Shown: positions 8,390 through 15,214 of the stretch, piece by piece
Numbering within the stretch: the stretch's first letter is position 1
Layout of the letters: each line of letters starts with the position of its first letter
Assembly: GCA_965603075.1 (NCBI GenBank)
Contig: CBFDBO010000032.1
Coordinates: 1-33,458, forward strand
From: JABJOR01 sp965603075
GTDB taxonomy: Bacteria > Pseudomonadota > Alphaproteobacteria > Rhodospirillales > Casp-alpha2
DNA: 33,458 nt
Reading direction: 5' to 3'
Notes under the pieces: generated by a model
What the model was told of the DNA's origin: nothing
Seen by the model: the letters and a program-made list of their open reading frames with translations, nothing else
Database searches by the model: none
Translations under genes and position numbers: made by a program

Positions 8390-9388
8390 TTAACCGCCAG
8401 TTACACTCATGTGGCGGGTGACAGATGGACCACCATTTTCTCGATCGATGATAAAATCATGGCCTTTGGGTTTGCGGCCAATGGCTTCATCAAGGGCCGC
8501 TTCAAGTAATTCATCACCTTCACTCGCCCGCATGGGCGCCCGCAAATCAGCAGCATCTTCTTGCCCTAGGCACATATAAAGTGTGCCCGTACAGGTCAGT
8601 CTAACCCGATTGCAACTTTCGCAGAAATTATGGGTGAGTGGGGTGATAAAACCAATATTTTGTCCCGTTTCAACGATTTCACTGTACCGTGCAGGGCCAC
8701 CCGTACGTAAAGGAATATCTTTGAGCGTCCATTCTTTTTCTATATTGGAACGAACAGCACTTAGAGGTAAGTATTGATCTTCCCGGTGAAAATCCATTTC
8801 CCCCATGGGCATGGTTTCAATCATGGTTAGGTCATAGTCGCGCTCGCCACACCAGCGAATCATGTCCCCAACGTGATGTTCGTTAAATCCACGAAGGGCA
8901 ACCATGTTAATTTTAATTTTCATGCCGGCATCACTGGCCGCATCAAGTCCCTTAATGACCTGATCTAAATCACCGCGACGGGTGAGTTCTTTAAATTGAA
9001 CGGGATCGATCGTGTCGACGGATACGTTAATACGTTTAACCCCATAATTGGCTAGTTCACTGGCATATTTTGCAAGTTGACTACCATTGGTGGTCAGGGT
9101 TAATTCTTCCAAATCACCACTGTCGAGGTGACGAGATAGGCTTTTAATTAACGTCATGATGTCCCGGCGAACAAGTGGCTCACCCCCCGTTAGGCGTAAC
9201 TTTTTGACCCCTTTACGGATAAAGGCAGAGCAAAGCCTGTCTAATTCTTCTAAACTCAAAACATCTTTTTTCGGCAGGAATGTCATATCTTCGGACATGC
9301 AATACAGACAGCGAAAGTCACATCTGTCTGTCACCGAAACCCGTAGGTACGATACGTGTCTTCCAAAAGGATCAATCATGTCAGTCAT
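8390..9388 (-). CDS. moaA: GTP 3',8-cyclase (molybdenum cofactor synthesis)
   Basis: MoaA is the radical-SAM enzyme that starts molybdenum cofactor synthesis by cyclising GTP. The 332-residue protein has the N-terminal cluster motif C23-X3-C27-X2-C30 (RCDFRCLYC), TGGEPL at 67-72, the C-terminal substrate cluster C256-X2-C259-X13-C273, and the C-terminal Gly-Gly pair typical of active MoaA. All expected catalytic elements are therefore present. The ATG at 9388 has no strong Shine-Dalgarno; the second Met, three codons in, is an alternative. It fits functionally with mobA and fdhD about 4 kb away. Confidence 0.97.
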   Translation of the reverse strand: MTDMIDPFGRHVSYLRVSVTDRCDFRCLYCMSEDMTFLPKKDVLSLEELDRLCSAFIRKGVKKLRLTGGEPLVRRDIMTLIKSLSRHLDSGDLEELTLTTNGSQLAKYASELANYGVKRINVSVDTIDPVQFKELTRRGDLDQVIKGLDAASDAGMKIKINMVALRGFNEHHVGDMIRWCGERDYDLTMIETMPMGEMDFHREDQYLPLSAVRSNIEKEWTLKDIPLRTGGPARYSEIVETGQNIGFITPLTHNFCESCNRVRLTCTGTLYMCLGQEDAADLRAPMRASEGDELLEAALDEAIGRKPKGHDFIIDRENGGPSVTRHMSVTGG

Positions 9389-9442
9389 ATTGTATTTACC
9401 ATTTGCTATTAATTATTTGAGAAAAACTTAACGAGGTCATAC

Positions 9443-9955
9443 CTACTTAGGTATCATATAAGATGTTATGGTGTCACTAATTTCATTCAGTTCTTTATCA
9501 AGACTTCCCGCCGGAATACGCAAAACAGGCATGGTGATAAGGGGGTTTTTTTCGAATGCGGGTCTTTTATCTGCTTCCAATAAAGCAACAACAGCATCTG
9601 GTTGGGTCAACGTAATTCTTACAGAAGCCTTAATCTTAGAGCCTCCGAGCTCCACTTTTTCTATGTAATTCCAACCAATAATGGGACCTTTCCAATCTTT
9701 ATACCATAAACCGTCCTTATTTAGGACTAATAATGATTTAGAACTGTTATCACGGCGGTAATTGATCGTTCCAATAACACCAGAACCAATTAGCACAAGT
9801 AACCCTGTTAACAGAGCGTCTGGCGATCCTTCACGCAGCACTGTCAGGAAGGAAATGCCGACAATACCTAGAAAGCCAGCCAAAGCGTATCCTTGATGAA
9901 TTTTATTGCGGGATATACCGAAATGTATTTCTTCATTATTTAGTGAGCGGTTCAT
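9443..9955 (-). CDS. Small membrane protein with PH-like C-terminal domain
   Basis: The family is not recognised with certainty. The 170-residue protein has two hydrophobic segments (about 24-41 and 48-66) in its N-terminal third, then a soluble beta-rich part (about 75-165) beginning LLVLNKDGLWYKDWKGPIIGW. Small bacterial STM3941-like proteins have this layout of a membrane hairpin followed by a PH-like domain. The ATG at 9955 has only a weak AAGAAAG site. It is upstream of moaA on the same strand (54 bases), so the two may share a transcript, but no functional link is evident. Confidence 0.7.
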   Translation of the reverse strand: MNRSLNNEEIHFGISRNKIHQGYALAGFLGIVGISFLTVLREGSPDALLTGLLVLIGSGVIGTINYRRDNSSKSLLVLNKDGLWYKDWKGPIIGWNYIEKVELGGSKIKASVRITLTQPDAVVALLEADKRPAFEKNPLITMPVLRIPAGSLDKELNEISDTITSYMIPK

Positions 9956-10130
9956 GCAATTTCTTTCTTAATAACAATACTGGTTAAATCCTCTTATTCG
10001 TAATCTAACCTGATTCTTAATCTGGGCAAGCCTGTATACAAAAAACACTTCTGGTAGAGACCTTCATGTGATGGTAATCAATTTGTCAGGAAAATATATT
10101 CTCACTGTATAATGTGTTTATTTATAGAAG

Positions 10131-11066
10131 ATGAAGTCGTTTAACCGTATGCCAGCAATAGAACAAATCAGCATCCGAAAAGAAAATATGGCCAAACTCT
10201 CATGCGCCATTGCAGGGATGTTGTGGGGGGTGTTTTGGATTCCCTTACGGGCAATTGATGGTTTGGGCGTCAGTCCGGGCTGGGCATTGGTTCTATTTTA
10301 CGGCATTCCAATGATAATTGTTTTGCCCCTTATCATCTTACGATGGCGGTTGGTACTTGCAGCAGGATGGAGGTTGCAATTAGTCGGCTTTATTGTGGCA
10401 ACAGCCTTAATGCTCTATTCTCTTGGGTTTTTGTATACAGAAGTCGTTCGGGCTGTTGTCTTATTTTATACGACCCCTATATGGAGCACCTTGCTTGCTC
10501 GGATTATTTTGAAAGATGCAATTACGCCCATTCGGGTTATCGCTATTATTCTCGGCATATTTGGAATGTTGGTTATTTTTGGCATTAATGATGGCGTTCC
10601 TCTACCACAAAATCTAGGTGATTGGGTTGCTTTAAGTTCTGGGTTTGTGTGGGCAATTGCTGCGGTAATGATGCGAATGAACCAAGGCTTAAATGCAATT
10701 GATCTTACGGCCAGTTATTCTACTTGGGCCCTTGCCTGGGCCTTTGTTCTGGTATTGTTACCAGGTGTTCAAGTGATGCCTGATCTCGCCCTAATTGTTG
10801 ATAGTTTATATTGGTTAATCCCCGTCTTGTTGATGGTCGTATTGCCCGCGGGCTTCACAATGATGTGGGGTACGCCGTTATTAAGCCCCGGTGTTACAGC
10901 AATGTTATTTATGACGGAGATCAGTGTCGGCACGATTACCGCAGCCATTTGGGCGAATGAACCTTTCGGAGCGCAAGAAATAACCGGGATTATCTTGGTT
11001 TCTCTCGCCGGACTGTTGGAGGTTCTTGTCGGCCCCTTTAGAAAGCTTCTGCCATCAAAGGCGTAA
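10131..11066 (+). CDS. EamA/DMT-family transporter
   Basis: The protein of up to 311 residues has ten hydrophobic segments in two EamA repeats (LSCAIAGMLWGVFWIPLRAI at the N-terminus, ASYSTWALAWAFVLVLLPGV in the second half). It is a predicted inner-membrane small-molecule exporter of unknown substrate, only distantly similar to the other EamA protein in this window. The start is uncertain. ATG at 10131 gives the longest frame, ATG at 10149 is next, and ATG at 10188 (after AAAAGAAAAT) begins just before the first membrane helix and may be the real start. The stop is 11 bases from that of the convergent ABC ATPase gene. Confidence 0.85.
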   Translation: MKSFNRMPAIEQISIRKENMAKLSCAIAGMLWGVFWIPLRAIDGLGVSPGWALVLFYGIPMIIVLPLIILRWRLVLAAGWRLQLVGFIVATALMLYSLGFLYTEVVRAVVLFYTTPIWSTLLARIILKDAITPIRVIAIILGIFGMLVIFGINDGVPLPQNLGDWVALSSGFVWAIAAVMMRMNQGLNAIDLTASYSTWALAWAFVLVLLPGVQVMPDLALIVDSLYWLIPVLLMVVLPAGFTMMWGTPLLSPGVTAMLFMTEISVGTITAAIWANEPFGAQEITGIILVSLAGLLEVLVGPFRKLLPSKA

Positions 11067-11077
11067 TTTGTTAGGCA

Positions 11078-11896
11078 TTAGCGATGATCTTGTCTGGTCT
11101 TTGGCGCACGTCGATTGTCTTGCCCTCTGTTCCACCACAGTAATTCGCCTTTAACAAATGCTTGCGCCAGATCATTTTTCGGTTGCTGAAAGAATTGTTC
11201 TGCCGGTGATTGTTCCAACAATCTGCCCCGGTGCAAAAACATGATGTCATCTGCCATCCGCCGTGCTTGCCCTAGATCATGACTGGTCATGATGATACAG
11301 GTGCCTGAAAGGTGGATTGCTTGGATAATTTCTTCAACAGCGTGGGTCGCGGCGGGATCTAAATTGGCGGTTGGTTCATCAAGAAATAATACTTCCGGTG
11401 ATAAAGCCCAAGCACGCGCTAGCGCCAGTCGTTGTTGCTCCCCCCCTGATAAAACACGGGCGGGTTGTTCAGATAAGCGCCTTAGTCCTGTGCGCTGTAA
11501 AACATTGTCTGTGATTTCAAGACGCTCAGATTTTGATATGCCTTTCAATGCCAATGCATAATCAATATTTCCTGCAACACTGCGTCGTAGCATAACCGGG
11601 CGTTGAAACACCATGGCTTGGCGGTGAGTGATATATTTACGCCCGCTATGGGTTCCTTCACCGCGCCACCTAACAGAGCCAGTGGCTGGTTTTATTAGCC
11701 CATGACACAAACGTAACAACAGGCTTTTTCCAGCGCCATTGGGGCCGATAATTACGGTGCGTTTGTTTGTGGTGAAGTTGTAATTCATATCCTTGATTAA
11801 TTTTTGTCCCCGCGCTTCAAAGCTGACGTCATTTAGCTCAAGGGGTAAAATATTCGGTCCGTGCCGTTTGAGTGTTTTCAATGTCTGCTCAGCCAT
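11078..11896 (-). CDS. tupC: Tungstate-type ABC transporter, ATP-binding protein
   Basis: This is the 272-residue ATPase subunit of an oxyanion importer. It shows Walker A GPNGAGKS (about residues 53-60), a Q-loop, the signature LSGGEQQRLALARA, Walker B VLFLDEP with the catalytic Glu, and the switch His in MTSHD. It overlaps the permease gene by eight bases, so the two are coupled. The permease is of the TupB type, which points to tungstate (possibly molybdate) as substrate. The molybdenum cofactor genes nearby support this. Assignment to Tup rather than another phosphate- or sulfate-like importer rests mainly on the permease and context. Confidence 0.82.
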   Translation of the reverse strand: MAEQTLKTLKRHGPNILPLELNDVSFEARGQKLIKDMNYNFTTNKRTVIIGPNGAGKSLLLRLCHGLIKPATGSVRWRGEGTHSGRKYITHRQAMVFQRPVMLRRSVAGNIDYALALKGISKSERLEITDNVLQRTGLRRLSEQPARVLSGGEQQRLALARAWALSPEVLFLDEPTANLDPAATHAVEEIIQAIHLSGTCIIMTSHDLGQARRMADDIMFLHRGRLLEQSPAEQFFQQPKNDLAQAFVKGELLWWNRGQDNRRAPKTRQDHR

Positions 11897-12593
11897 AACG
11901 TTGCTCCGCCATGCGTCTGATTAAAAATGCGGTGCCATTGATTGCGATGGATAAGACGATCAAGATTATTCCTAATCCCAATGCCAACGCCAAATCACCT
12001 TTGGACACTTCTAGGGCTATCGCGGTGGTCATGACGCGACTTACATGGTCAATGTTGCCGCCAACGATCATGACCGCGCCAACTTCGGCTGAGGCGCGTC
12101 CAAATCCAGCTAGAATTGTTGTTATCAACGAAAACCTTCCGTCCCATAATAAAGTTGGTAAAGCCCGCATTGGCCCTGAACCAAGGGATTTAAGTTGCTC
12201 CTCATATTCAAGCCACAGTTTCTCGACGACTTCACGTGTCAGGGCCGCAATGATGGGTGTGATCAGGCATGTTTGGGCAATAATCATGGCGGTGGGAGAG
12301 AATAATAATCCAAGGACCCCAAATGGCCCGCTTCGTGACAGTAATAAATAAACGATCAATCCGACCACAACAGGCGGTAACCCCATAAGGGCGTTCAATA
12401 AAACCGTGACAGAGGACCGCCCCGGAAATTTGAATACCGCAACGGCGGCACCAATGGGCAAGCCGATTAATGCAGCAAAAAAAACGGCAGAAAGGCTCAC
12501 CCTTAAAGATAGTCCAACAATTTCAACAAGGGTTGCATCAAAAGTAAAGACCAGCGCAAGGGCGGCTTCAAGGGCGGCAGATAAATTAGTCAT
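11889..12593 (-). CDS. tupB: Tungstate-type ABC transporter, permease
   Basis: The 234-residue inner-membrane permease has about five or six hydrophobic segments and the BPD-type coupling loop around EEQLKSLGSGPMRALPTLLWDGR. The stretches NALMGLPPVVVGLIVYLLLSR and GFGRASAEVGAVMIVGGNI are typical of TupB permeases. It is first in a two-gene unit with the ATPase. The usual periplasmic tungstate-binding protein (TupA) would be expected upstream, but only a 41-codon frame is there before fdhD on the opposite strand. Confidence 0.85.
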   Translation of the reverse strand: MTNLSAALEAALALVFTFDATLVEIVGLSLRVSLSAVFFAALIGLPIGAAVAVFKFPGRSSVTVLLNALMGLPPVVVGLIVYLLLSRSGPFGVLGLLFSPTAMIIAQTCLITPIIAALTREVVEKLWLEYEEQLKSLGSGPMRALPTLLWDGRFSLITTILAGFGRASAEVGAVMIVGGNIDHVSRVMTTAIALEVSKGDLALALGLGIILIVLSIAINGTAFLIRRMAEQRYG

Positions 12594-12639
12594 TGGTTAT
12601 GTGTACGTACAAAGGGATTATACTCTAATTGTTCAATTA

Positions 12640-12765
12640 TTATTCTTTTTCAGTAAACCATAGCGGTAGCGTATTGGAATATGTCAAATTATATTCAATA
12701 ATGCCTTTCTCTAATACCGCAATTTGAATGGCTTTGATAGTGGGTGTTCTTGCATCTGTTTTCAT
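12640..12765 (-). CDS. Possible 41-codon reading frame upstream of tupB
   Basis: An ATG at 12765-12763 opens a 41-codon frame ending in tandem stops (TAA TAA at 12642-12637), with residues beginning MKTDARTPTIKAIQIAV and ending PLWFTEKE. It is read in the same direction as tupB and ends 46 bases before it, where a tupA gene would be expected. Only a weak AAAAGTTGA sequence precedes it. I do not recognise the sequence, and it has no signal peptide. It may be a chance frame or a small leader. Confidence 0.2.
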   Translation of the reverse strand: MKTDARTPTIKAIQIAVLEKGIIEYNLTYSNTLPLWFTEKE

Positions 12766-12779
12766 TCAACTTTTAATCA

Positions 12780-13655
12780 ATGAAAGATAATAGTTTGATC
12801 GATAGTTTTATCATTCGCCCTGACCCTGAAAACCCAAGATTGAAAGAGCGGGTTGAAGGTGTATCTCATGACGGTACGACTGTTACAGCAAATGTTACTG
12901 TCGAGCGACCCCTTACGCTGTATTTGAATAAACATGAAATTGTTACCATGATGACAATCTGTGATTATCCTGAATATCTGGCCGTTGGATACTTGGTTAA
13001 TCAAAACATGTTGTTTCCAGGCGATGAAATCACCGCCATAGAATACGTGGAAGATATAGATACCGTCATTGTACGAACGGCCCACGAAACAAATTTTGAA
13101 GATAAGCTTAAGAAAAAAACGCTGACCTCTGGTTGTGCCCAAGGTACGGTTTTTGGCGATATGATGGAAAACTTTGATAACGTGGAACTTAATAAGGAAT
13201 GCGTTGTTCGAACGTCAGATTTATACACGTTAGCCAAAACCATCAATACAACACCCAGTCTTTATCTTGATGCTGGGGCCATTCATGGCTGTGTGCTTTG
13301 TATCGATGATAAACCTTTACTCTATATGGAAGACGTCGGACGGCATAATGCGGTTGATAAAATTGCTGGTTATATGCATATGAATAAACTGAGTGGTCAT
13401 GACAAATTGCTTTACACGACGGGAAGGTTGACCAGCGAAATGGTTATAAAAGCGGTCCATATGGGAATCCCCATGCTGGCATCACGTTCCGGGTTTACGG
13501 CTTGGGGGGTGGATTTAGCGAAGCAGTCCAACATGACATTAATAGGCCGCTTGAGAGGGCAACGCTTTGTTGCTCTTGCGGGGGCGTTCCGCATAATCTT
13601 CGATGCGATTGTTAATGATACGGCTATTAATAAAGATAAAAAAGATGACGAATAA
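12780..13655 (+). CDS. fdhD: Formate dehydrogenase accessory sulfurtransferase
   Basis: FdhD passes sulfur to the molybdenum or tungsten cofactor so that formate dehydrogenase can become active. The 291-residue protein has the family features ERPLTLYLNKHEIVTMMTI, the sulfur-carrying Cys119 in TSGCAQGTVFGD, and EDVGRHNAVDKIAGY. The second Cys of the E. coli CxxC pair is replaced by Gly122, so this belongs to the single-Cys variant. It overlaps mobA by 11 bases. It is transcribed away from the tup genes across a 186-base gap. No formate dehydrogenase subunit lies in the window. Confidence 0.94.
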   Translation: MKDNSLIDSFIIRPDPENPRLKERVEGVSHDGTTVTANVTVERPLTLYLNKHEIVTMMTICDYPEYLAVGYLVNQNMLFPGDEITAIEYVEDIDTVIVRTAHETNFEDKLKKKTLTSGCAQGTVFGDMMENFDNVELNKECVVRTSDLYTLAKTINTTPSLYLDAGAIHGCVLCIDDKPLLYMEDVGRHNAVDKIAGYMHMNKLSGHDKLLYTTGRLTSEMVIKAVHMGIPMLASRSGFTAWGVDLAKQSNMTLIGRLRGQRFVALAGAFRIIFDAIVNDTAINKDKKDDE

Positions 13656-14286
13656 AACTGAGAAAATTATTGGCGTATTATTGGCCGGGGGACTTGCTAG
13701 ACGGATGGGGGGTGGTGACAAGCCCCTAAAAACTCTTGGCGGCAAGCCAATTCTGGATCAAGTCATTGAAAGGGCACGTTCACAAGTCGATACGCTCATC
13801 TTGAATGCCAATGGTGAGCAAGACCGTTTCAAGGCGTATGGACTTCCCGTTGTTAAAGACGTTATTGAAGGATATGCAGGACCACTGGCGGGTATTCTGA
13901 GCGGTATGGAGTGGACGCGTGAAAATGTAGAGGATGGCGAGAATGCCTGGTTAGCTTCTTTCGCCTGTGACGCCCCCTTTTTCCCACTCAACCTTATTCG
14001 ATGTTTGTTCGATGAAATACAAAATGCGGGGGCGGATATGGCCTGTGCGCGATCGAACAACCGATCACATCCCGTATTTGCCCTGTGGCCTGTTGCATTG
14101 GCAGGTGATCTTAGAAAGGCCATGGAAGATGAAGGGGTTCGAAAGATAGATTTGTGGACGGGACGTTATAACACACTTAATGTCGAATTTTCTTATAAAG
14201 CCAAAGAGATTGATCCATTCTTTAATATTAATAGGCCGGATGATCTGCTTACGGCTGAAAAATGGCTTAAAAGTCAATCATCGTAA
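13645..14286 (+). CDS. mobA: Molybdenum cofactor guanylyltransferase
   Basis: MobA attaches GMP to molybdopterin to make the guanine-dinucleotide cofactor used by formate dehydrogenases and related enzymes. The 213-residue protein has the nucleotide-binding LAGGLARRMGGGDKPL at 13-28, followed by GYAGPLAGILSGM and the metal-binding CDAPFFP segment, and ends near INRPDDLLTAEKWL. I chose ATG 13645 (MTNKTEK), which overlaps the fdhD end; an earlier ATG at 13603 would add 14 non-conserved residues inside fdhD. The overlap argues for coupled expression with fdhD. Confidence 0.94.
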   Translation: MTNKTEKIIGVLLAGGLARRMGGGDKPLKTLGGKPILDQVIERARSQVDTLILNANGEQDRFKAYGLPVVKDVIEGYAGPLAGILSGMEWTRENVEDGENAWLASFACDAPFFPLNLIRCLFDEIQNAGADMACARSNNRSHPVFALWPVALAGDLRKAMEDEGVRKIDLWTGRYNTLNVEFSYKAKEIDPFFNINRPDDLLTAEKWLKSQSS

Positions 14287-14335
14287 GGTACGTTTCGTTC
14301 ATATGAATTATGGCTAAGAATTAGTAGGGAAGTAA

Positions 14336-14989
14336 ATGAGTAAGCAAGTTGATTTTGAAGTGCTGCAAATGGTGTGTTCAAGGCTTTGCCATGATCTCGT
14401 CGGCACTGTTGGTGCGGTTAATGCTGCTGTTGAAATAATTGAGGACGAGGGCGGTAACACTGTTGACCCAGACGTTATTAAATTACTCTCGACCAGTGCC
14501 GGGGAAGCAGCCCGAAAATTATCTTTCTACCGGGCAGCATTCGGTTTGGGCGGTAGCAACAGTACGCTTATTGATTTTGAGCAAATTAAAAAGTTAGTTG
14601 AAGATTTATTGAATGGCGGAAAGGTTAATTTTAAGTGGGTTGGGGATACCACCACAGCTTTACCGAATATAGCAGCCAAGTTAATTTATATGATGTCTTT
14701 AATTTCTTATGATGCGTTGCCACGGGGAGGAATGATTAGTATGCATATTCAATCTTTTCCCGAAGGTCTTGGATTGGCCTGTGCGGCAGAAGGGGCTGGT
14801 GCTGCCATTCGTGAAGAAATTGTATCCACTTTGGAAGGCAATGTATCAGTAAATGATCTCTCCTCCAGAGAAGTTCATGCCTATTATACAAAAATACTTA
14901 CAGATATTGCTGAAACTAAAATAGAAATAGGGGCGGGCGAAAGCTTAATTAATCTAGCTATTTTGCTTCCTTCTAGAACTTTGCAGTAA
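14336..14989 (+). CDS. chpT: Histidine phosphotransferase ChpT
   Basis: ChpT carries phosphate from the hybrid kinase CckA to CtrA and CpdR in the alphaproteobacterial cell-cycle relay. The 217-residue protein begins FEVLQMVCSRLCHDLVG, with the phospho-accepting His19 in the conserved SRLCHDLVGTVGAVNAAVE context. The rest forms a degenerate histidine-kinase-like ATPase fold without ATP-binding motifs, as expected. AGGGAAG lies a few bases before the ATG. Its likely partner ctrA is about 6 kb away, on the far side of the chemotaxis genes, so the window links the phosphorelay to motility. Confidence 0.9.
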   Translation: MSKQVDFEVLQMVCSRLCHDLVGTVGAVNAAVEIIEDEGGNTVDPDVIKLLSTSAGEAARKLSFYRAAFGLGGSNSTLIDFEQIKKLVEDLLNGGKVNFKWVGDTTTALPNIAAKLIYMMSLISYDALPRGGMISMHIQSFPEGLGLACAAEGAGAAIREEIVSTLEGNVSVNDLSSREVHAYYTKILTDIAETKIEIGAGESLINLAILLPSRTLQ

Positions 14990-15199
14990 ATAGTTGCTTG
15001 ATTATTGCTCAATTAGCCCTTTATTATATATGAACAATTAGACGTTCTTTTGTATTGATTTAAAATTAGATGTAATGATGCATTAATGGTTGCATATTAA
15101 TTAATGTAGAAAATTCAAAAATTTTACGACCTGGGCTAAGTGCTAATAACAAAAACCAGAATAATTTGTGTACTTTATTAAAGTATGCGCTTTGATAAT

Positions 15200-15214
15200 G
15201 AGGAGTGGATAATG
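15200..15214 (+). promoter_or_regulatory. Ribosome-binding site that fixes the cheA start
   Basis: GAGGAG (15200-15205) lies six bases before ATG 15212 (MDDLLTEF), a good spacing. The upstream ATG at 15185 has no such site and would add nine residues not expected before the phosphotransfer domain. Confidence 0.75.

Noticed and set aside
13603..13644. Earlier mobA start
   Set aside because: The 14 extra residues are unlike MobA N-termini and lie inside fdhD; ATG 13645 places the LAGG motif at the usual position.
14990..15199. Possible small RNA or riboswitch before cheA
   Set aside because: The stretch is AT-rich with no stable hairpin or recognised motif; I see only a probable promoter region.
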